This document shows, in pieces, positions 52,356 to 56,938 of a stretch of 56,938 bases of DNA. Every line of letters begins with the position of its first letter. Positions within the stretch are counted from its first letter, which is position 1. Made by a program: the position numbers and the translations under genes. The DNA is taken from NCBI GenBank assembly GCA_017545045.1, contig JAFYDA010000100.1, positions 1 through 56,938 of the forward strand, given 5' to 3'. Under the pieces are notes generated by a model. That model was not told the DNA's origin. It did not search any database and was given only the letters and a program-made list of their open reading frames with translations. This DNA comes from Prevotella sp. (GTDB lineage Bacteria > Bacteroidota > Bacteroidia > Bacteroidales > Bacteroidaceae).

Positions 52356-54278
52356 ATGAAGAAATATATTTTATCATCGTTAGCTGTTTTGTCAGCAGCA
52401 ACTATGTTTACATCCTGCAATGACATGCTGGACACCGATCCGCGTGTTACCGATGCTACTCAAGCTACTTTCCCGGGTAAGATTGGTGATGTAGATGCAT
52501 TGAATACTGCAACCTATAGTATCATGAATACAATGGGTGGTGGTGATGCCGATACACAGAATCCTTTCTACTGGTGGGAAGTCATGTCGGACAACTGCTA
52601 TGGTTCTGGTGGCTTGCAGGATAACAAGGTGAAGGCCATGCATCATCTCGTTGAGATGAGTGTTGACCAATACCAGCAGGCATTTGTTCTTCTGTATGGC
52701 GGTATTAACCGTGCTAACAACCAGATTGAGACCATCGACAACGTTGATTGGAAAGGTAATGAGTCTAAGCGTAGCCAGCTTCTTGGCGAGGGCTACTTCA
52801 TGCGTGGTCTCTACACGCTCTGGCTCACCCAGTTGTTCGGTGATGTGCCTCTGATTACATCTACCACGATCACTGATGATATGAGACAGCAGGTTTCTGC
52901 TGATTCGTTAATCTATCCTCAGATTCTTTCTGACTTCGTGTCGGGTATGAACCTGATGAGCACAGCGAAGAGTTCTGGTCATGCCAACAAGTACGTGGCC
53001 GAAGCATTCCTTGCCCGTGCCTATATGTTCTGGGCCGGCTTCTACAAGAAGGCTGGTGAATTGGCTAATGGTAGTGGTCCTGCTATCAACCTGGTTAAGC
53101 AGGCTGGTTGCGACAAGGAGAATCTTTCTCAGGCAGATGTCGTTACCGCTCTGAAGGATATTGTGAGTTCTGGTGCTTACAAGCTTCTTGAAGACTACCG
53201 TTCACTCTGGCAGTACTCTAACAGTATGGTTTGGGATGAGGCTCACGATAACGCAGACGGTACAGGTAATAAGGAAGGCACCCATGCGTATGATTTCATC
53301 GCTGACATGAAGCGTGAAAACTGCTTCGACCAGCCCGGTATGGGTAATGGTAATGATGAGGAACTCTTCGGTATCCAGTTCATGAATGCTTCCAGTTGGG
53401 GTATCAACGGCGCCATTGAAAATGGTGGAACCTATTCTACCTCACGTATGTATTGCAACTATCTTTCTTGCTGGTGGGCACTTCGTGTAAACGGTAACAA
53501 TGGTAATCGTGATTGTACTTATCCATTTACTCAGGGCTGGGGCCAGGGTACTCCCTCATGTAATATTTGGGATGACTGGACCATTGCTGAGACCAATGGC
53601 AATTACAGTGATATCCGTAAGCTTGGTTCTCTGATTGATTGTGAGCATGAGCTCGCTGCATATTCATACGTAAAGGACGACTGTGAGGAGTCTGGCTATG
53701 CTGTGAAGAAGTGGTGCGGTGTAACGCTTGACGCTTTGACAGGTGACACGCCTTGGTGGCATGCTGTTCAAGAAGACTTTAAGGGTACGCTTGACAACCC
53801 CATGCAGGGCGAGCACTTTGAAGACTTCTACCTGATGCGTTATGCTGACGTCCTCCTGATGCTGACCGAGCTCACTGGTGATAAGCAGTATATGAACCAG
53901 GTTCAGAAGCGTGCAGGTGTTCCTGAGACAGCATATTCTTTGAAGGCCGTTCAGGACGAGCGCCGCTGGGAGTTTGCATTCGAGGGCATTCGTTTCAACG
54001 ACATGCGTCGTTGGTCTGGTAAGGATGGTGGTGAGAATTGCTATGCAGCCAAGGCTCTTCAGGCACAGGCCGGCAAGCAGGTTGTTGTAAAGGGTAATAC
54101 TGCAAATAAGGTCTCAATGAAACACATGACTTGCTCATGGGCTAAGCGTTATGCCGATACTGACGGTTTCTTGTCTAAGCCCCAGTCACAGATTACTCTG
54201 ATGGAAGGTAAGCTTAAGCAGAACAAAGGTTGGGATGCAAGTAATCCTGAAACTCAATACGTTGATCTCTATAATTAA
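52356..54278 (+). CDS. SusD/RagB-type starch-binding outer-membrane lipoprotein
   Basis: 640 aa. Lipobox MFTSC with C21. TPR-like helices of the SusD fold: NDMLDTDPRVTDATQATFPG, FVLLYGGINRANNQIETIDN, GEGYFMRGLYTLWLTQLFGD and the family motif DVPLIT; at the C-terminus FEDFYLMRYADVLLMLTEL and DERRWEFAFEGIRFNDMRRW, as in RagB/SusD. It captures glycans outside the cell and hands them to SusC, whose gene ends 16 bp upstream. The ligand is probably an arabinan or xylan fragment, judging from the GH43 neighbours. Confidence 0.95.
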   Translation: MKKYILSSLAVLSAATMFTSCNDMLDTDPRVTDATQATFPGKIGDVDALNTATYSIMNTMGGGDADTQNPFYWWEVMSDNCYGSGGLQDNKVKAMHHLVEMSVDQYQQAFVLLYGGINRANNQIETIDNVDWKGNESKRSQLLGEGYFMRGLYTLWLTQLFGDVPLITSTTITDDMRQQVSADSLIYPQILSDFVSGMNLMSTAKSSGHANKYVAEAFLARAYMFWAGFYKKAGELANGSGPAINLVKQAGCDKENLSQADVVTALKDIVSSGAYKLLEDYRSLWQYSNSMVWDEAHDNADGTGNKEGTHAYDFIADMKRENCFDQPGMGNGNDEELFGIQFMNASSWGINGAIENGGTYSTSRMYCNYLSCWWALRVNGNNGNRDCTYPFTQGWGQGTPSCNIWDDWTIAETNGNYSDIRKLGSLIDCEHELAAYSYVKDDCEESGYAVKKWCGVTLDALTGDTPWWHAVQEDFKGTLDNPMQGEHFEDFYLMRYADVLLMLTELTGDKQYMNQVQKRAGVPETAYSLKAVQDERRWEFAFEGIRFNDMRRWSGKDGGENCYAAKALQAQAGKQVVVKGNTANKVSMKHMTCSWAKRYADTDGFLSKPQSQITLMEGKLKQNKGWDASNPETQYVDLYN

Positions 54279-54298
54279 TCAAATAATCAGATTTTAAT

Positions 54299-55087
54299 AT
54301 GAAAAAGATATTTTTGTTTTTCGCAGCAGTAGGTCTGCTATTTGCATGCGATGCTACTCATGAGGATATCAGCAATGGTGGCCACATCACTGCCGACGAA
54401 CTCAGAGCGATGTCCTCTGTCACCGTTGATAAGGCACCGAATGGCAAGAACGGTAATGTCATTACATGCACGACTTCGGCTCCCGTCAATGCCAAATGGA
54501 GTTTGGGTGGTAAGGAGTTCTTCAATAACTACACCCGGAAGAAAATGAAGGTTAATAGGGATGCGGCTGGTAATTATGTAGATACTGAGCATAAAGTGTT
54601 CCTCACAGCTCTTTGTGCAGATGGTACCCTGCTGAAGGATAGTTTCATTATAAACTGTCAGGAAATCACCGATCCGCTTCAGAAGTTCTATATCTATGGT
54701 GAGGATCCTGCTGTTCAGCCGCCATTGACACTTGGCTCTGGTGATGCTGGTGCAGGACGATTCAGCGACAATGAGGGTAAAGGACTGCCCTATATTTCTG
54801 ATGATGTATATTGGGGCTTCAAGACACTCATTTTCGAAATTACTGATGCTCAGGAAGGTAAGTTCATCTGGGGTGATGGCTTTGGTTGCACAGTACGTGT
54901 AATGAATGGTTGGTGGAGTGCTACCTATGCAGATGACGTTCCCCTTACAACAGGATTGTGGGAGCTTCCTATCACAGAGGACATTGCTAAGGATTGTGCC
55001 CGCGGTAATGGTGGTTCTGGTAAGGATCTGGATCTGTTGATGACACGCGGCACCGTGACCATTAAGTCTGTTTACTATGAGGAGTAA
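54299..55087 (+). CDS. surface lipoprotein at the SusE position
   Basis: 262 aa. Lipobox LLFAC with C17. A predicted Ig-like N-terminal domain (SVTVDKAPNGKNGNVITCTT, VNAKWSLGGKEFFNNYTRKK) and a C-terminal beta-rich region with many Trp and Asp (ISDDVYWGFKTLIFEITDAQ, VRVMNGWWSATYADDVPLTT) that could bind glycan. Third gene of susC-susD-this, 20 bp after susD. By position it should be a surface glycan-binding protein; sequence similarity to named SusE/F is not obvious to me. A strong terminator follows at 55111-55140. Confidence 0.78.
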   Translation: MKKIFLFFAAVGLLFACDATHEDISNGGHITADELRAMSSVTVDKAPNGKNGNVITCTTSAPVNAKWSLGGKEFFNNYTRKKMKVNRDAAGNYVDTEHKVFLTALCADGTLLKDSFIINCQEITDPLQKFYIYGEDPAVQPPLTLGSGDAGAGRFSDNEGKGLPYISDDVYWGFKTLIFEITDAQEGKFIWGDGFGCTVRVMNGWWSATYADDVPLTTGLWELPITEDIAKDCARGNGGSGKDLDLLMTRGTVTIKSVYYEE

Positions 55088-55110
55088 TCATTCCTTGTCG
55101 GTATAATTTT

Positions 55111-55140
55111 AAAAAGGGCTGGCTCATGTCAGCCCTTTTT
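55111..55140 (+). terminator. intrinsic terminator of the susCD operon
   Basis: Stem AAAAAGGGCTG (55111-55121) / CAGCCCTTTTT (55130-55140), loop GCTCATGT, with the T-run in the stem's right arm. It may also act on the minus strand. Confidence 0.87.
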
Positions 55141-55158
55141 AAATGTGACGTATTTCAT

Positions 55159-55295
55159 GGGAAGCCTCCGCAGATTTCTGGGGAGCCTCCGCAGAATTAC
55201 AGGGAGCCTCCGCAGAATTACAGGGAGCCTCCACAGAATCACAGGGAGCCTCCACAGATTTCTGGGAAGCCTCCACAGAATTACAGGGTGTGTCC
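55159..55295. repeat. 21-bp-period dyad array 4 (six units plus a decayed seventh)
   Basis: CCTCC of the core GGAGCCTCC begins at 55165, 55186, 55207, 55228, 55249 and 55270, each exactly 21 bp apart; a seventh unit (GGGTGTGTCC) is decayed. The spacer is of the type GCAGAATTACAG, so CTCC followed by G/A-CAGA is shared with arrays 1 and 3. It lies between the terminator at 55111-55140 and the promoter at 55357-55365. Because 21 is a multiple of 3, all six reading frames stay open for a while; these are not genes. Confidence 0.93.
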
Positions 55296-55356
55296 AAATG
55301 TGGATGAAAAAATATAGATTTGGACAAAAACGCTTGCTTTAACCAAAAGTTTTTCG

Positions 55357-55365
55357 TACATTTGC
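55357..55365 (+). promoter_or_regulatory. promoter -7 element for the right-end membrane protein gene
   Basis: TACATTTGC, perfect consensus, 9 bp before the ATG at 55375, so the leader would be only about 7 nt. Confidence 0.72.
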
Positions 55366-55374
55366 ATCCCAAAA

Positions 55375-56938
55375 ATGAATCATAAAAGCAAACTATCCAG
55401 TGCCATCCTCTATGCAAGCCTGCTGGCTTTCATGGCGTTTGCCGTATACATATTATATATAAATAAGGAGGTGTTCTATACGGCACATGACCGTTCTGAG
55501 TTCCTCTACGGCGCTCCTTTCTTCCACACACTTCTACAGAAGCCCTTCGGCCTGATGCAGTATGCGGGTGCCTGGCTCACTCAGCTTTTCTGTCATCCTG
55601 CCTTTGGCACAGCCGTGCTGGCAGCTGTCTGGGTGCTTATCTTCCTGGTGGGAACCAAGGCTTTCCGTCTGCAGAATGGTGCCTCTACGCTGATGCTCCT
55701 GCCAATTGCCTGTCTGCTAACGTCAGTTGTCGACTTGGGCTATTGGATCTATATATCTACAATCAGGGGTTATTGGTTCTCCCAGTCGGTAGGTTATCTC
55801 TTTATGTTGCTGCTTTTGTGGGCAGCCCGCCAGACACCCCGCAAATGGCATCTTGCTTGGTATCTGCTGGCCATTTGCACCTATCCAGTGCTCGGATGGT
55901 TTGCTTTGCTCTTCGTTTTATGTCTTGTCGTTACCGAAAAACTAACTTGGCGTGAGTTTCTGGGACTGTTCTTGCTCTTCTTTACCGCCGGTATCTGGCG
56001 AACGCTGCTCTATTCGAATCTGAATATCAACGATATCGTGCTGGCAGGTTTACCCCGCTTCGATACGCCAAGCGACAGTAGCCCGCATCTCACTACCCCG
56101 TTCTGGATACTTGGTGCTGTCTCAGTTCTCATGTCGCTGTGTAGCCGTTTTTTGACGAAGTGGTTTGTGCCTGTGTTGAGTGCTGTTGCCGGCATCGTCT
56201 TTACTTTGTCGCAGATGTACCACGACCAGAACTATATCGACGAGATGCGTATGGTTCGCTATGCTGAAGACGACAACTGGAACGAGGTGCTCAATATAGC
56301 ATCTGATAAACCAAAGCCTACTGTCTCGATGGTGTTTCTCAAGAACGTTGCCTTGATGAATGTCGGAGGGCTGCTTGACCGCTCCTTCAAAATGGGCAAC
56401 ATTGGCTACCCCATTGATACCCCTGATTCTCTCCACGTTTCCTTTTTAAACATCGTATCACCCGTGGTGTATTACAACTACGGTATGATGAACGAAGCCA
56501 TCCGATTGAATTATGAACTGGCCATACAGTATGGCTTTTCTCCTTTTTATTTAAAAACTCTTTCCCGCTGCGCCTTGGCTACGGGAGATTCAAAACTGAT
56601 TGAGCGCTATACCACTCTGCTGCATCATCATCCGTTTTACAGCAATTGGCAGCCAGCTTCGGTCTCGGCGAAGGTCAAGGAGTTGCAAAGTTCATACCCA
56701 GATGAGATCACTGGTGTGGAGAACAGTGACAGCTATATTGTTAATAGTATCAGCTATTGGTCTGAGAACGAAAGCAAGGTGGCTTCAGAACAGGCGTTGT
56801 TCTATGCCATGATCAGTTGCGACGCCCATCGCTTTTGGCCATCTTTGCGTCACTATTTGAAGTTGCATTTAGACGAAGATTTTCCCGTTCATGCCCAAGA
56901 AGCTTATATCGTATATATGGATAAAGCACCAGAGGAAA
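55375..56938 (+). CDS. multi-spanning membrane protein (DUF6057-like), cut by the right edge
   Basis: 521 codons without a stop, running off the window. It opens MNHKSKLSSAILYASLLAFM and has about ten membrane segments in the first 300 residues (e.g. GTAVLAAVWVLIFLVG, SVGYLFMLLLLWAA, FLGLFLLFFTAGIWRTLLYS), followed by a soluble part that is helical and TPR-like (NEVLNIASDKPKPTVSMVFL, YNYGMMNEAIRLNYELAIQY, YFLKTL-type helices). This pattern matches the DUF6057 family of Bacteroidota as I recall it; the name is not verified. Function unknown. Promoter at 55357-55365, with the 21-bp array 4 just upstream. Confidence 0.8.
   Translation, partial: MNHKSKLSSAILYASLLAFMAFAVYILYINKEVFYTAHDRSEFLYGAPFFHTLLQKPFGLMQYAGAWLTQLFCHPAFGTAVLAAVWVLIFLVGTKAFRLQNGASTLMLLPIACLLTSVVDLGYWIYISTIRGYWFSQSVGYLFMLLLLWAARQTPRKWHLAWYLLAICTYPVLGWFALLFVLCLVVTEKLTWREFLGLFLLFFTAGIWRTLLYSNLNINDIVLAGLPRFDTPSDSSPHLTTPFWILGAVSVLMSLCSRFLTKWFVPVLSAVAGIVFTLSQMYHDQNYIDEMRMVRYAEDDNWNEVLNIASDKPKPTVSMVFLKNVALMNVGGLLDRSFKMGNIGYPIDTPDSLHVSFLNIVSPVVYYNYGMMNEAIRLNYELAIQYGFSPFYLKTLSRCALATGDSKLIERYTTLLHHHPFYSNWQPASVSAKVKELQSSYPDEITGVENSDSYIVNSISYWSENESKVASEQALFYAMISCDAHRFWPSLRHYLKLHLDEDFPVHAQEAYIVYMDKAPEE

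Noticed and set aside
55159..55295. CRISPR array
   Set aside because: Unit is 21 bp with no distinct longer spacers, the 'spacers' are themselves repeated, and no cas gene is nearby.
55126..55417. Short open frames on both strands made of PPQN-, REPP- and EAPC-type heptads
   Set aside because: They are translations of the 21-bp repeat array; a 21-bp unit leaves every frame open. No start context or conserved protein.

Overview
This window looks like a chromosomal segment of a Prevotella-type member of the Bacteroidota. The evidence is consistent: nearly every upstream region carries the Bacteroidota -7 element TAnnTTTGC, Shine-Dalgarno sequences are almost absent, and the gene content includes a SusC/SusD pair, GH43 arabinan/xylan enzymes, BACON domains, BspA-type DUF285 repeats, a fimbrillin-like lipoprotein and the oxygen-sensitive ribonucleotide reductase NrdD/NrdG of an anaerobe. 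No tRNA, rRNA, CRISPR array, transposase or phage gene was recognised.

Layout. 1-9.6 kb is housekeeping: pckA (cut by the left edge), a Na/Pi-type transporter, nrdG and nrdD with an RsbW-like kinase and an alarmone synthetase placed between them on the other strand, then mutS. 9.8-16.7 kb holds a small outer-membrane barrel, an AAA ATPase, a two-gene secreted cassette (here called cassette A: a 157-aa secreted protein followed by an 819-aa protein with a caspase-like segment, Fn3-like segment and DUF285 repeats), a long structured non-coding region and a CarboxypepD_reg-like protein. 16.8-21.5 kb holds a helix-hairpin-helix protein, two tandem NSS transporters, a VanZ-like protein, a CYTH protein and a 51-aa membrane protein. 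21.5-25.9 kb holds two monocistronic secreted proteins (one vWA, one with a caspase-like segment) that share almost the same promoter and signal peptide. 26-35.2 kb is again core: a VanZ-like protein, prfB, an acyl-CoA ligase, an M20 deacetylase, and the dut-TPR-DUF4292-EnvC operon. 35.4-43.7 kb is surface biology: a fimbrillin-like lipoprotein with a 48-aa leader gene, a membrane TPR/AraC regulator, and cassette B (a 160-aa secreted protein plus a 1251-aa BACON protein). Then come dgt, two GH43 enzymes, divergent susC-susD-lipoprotein, and a truncated multi-spanning membrane protein at the right edge.

The most interesting pattern is a set of four intergenic tandem arrays with a 21-bp period (about two helical turns), at 15371-15449, 37384-37468, 39261-39353 and 55159-55295. 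Most units carry a small dyad, and in one array two unrelated palindromes alternate while keeping the 21-bp phase. Each array lies 28-125 bp upstream of a TAnnTTTG promoter, three of which drive secreted or surface genes. A second pattern is the repeated cassette of a small secreted protein plus a large one, overlapping by ATGA, with a common N-terminal module. A third is a caspase/gingipain-like His-Gly ... Cys-Glu-Ser segment found in two otherwise different secreted proteins. All functional statements come from reading motifs by eye; no database search was run.
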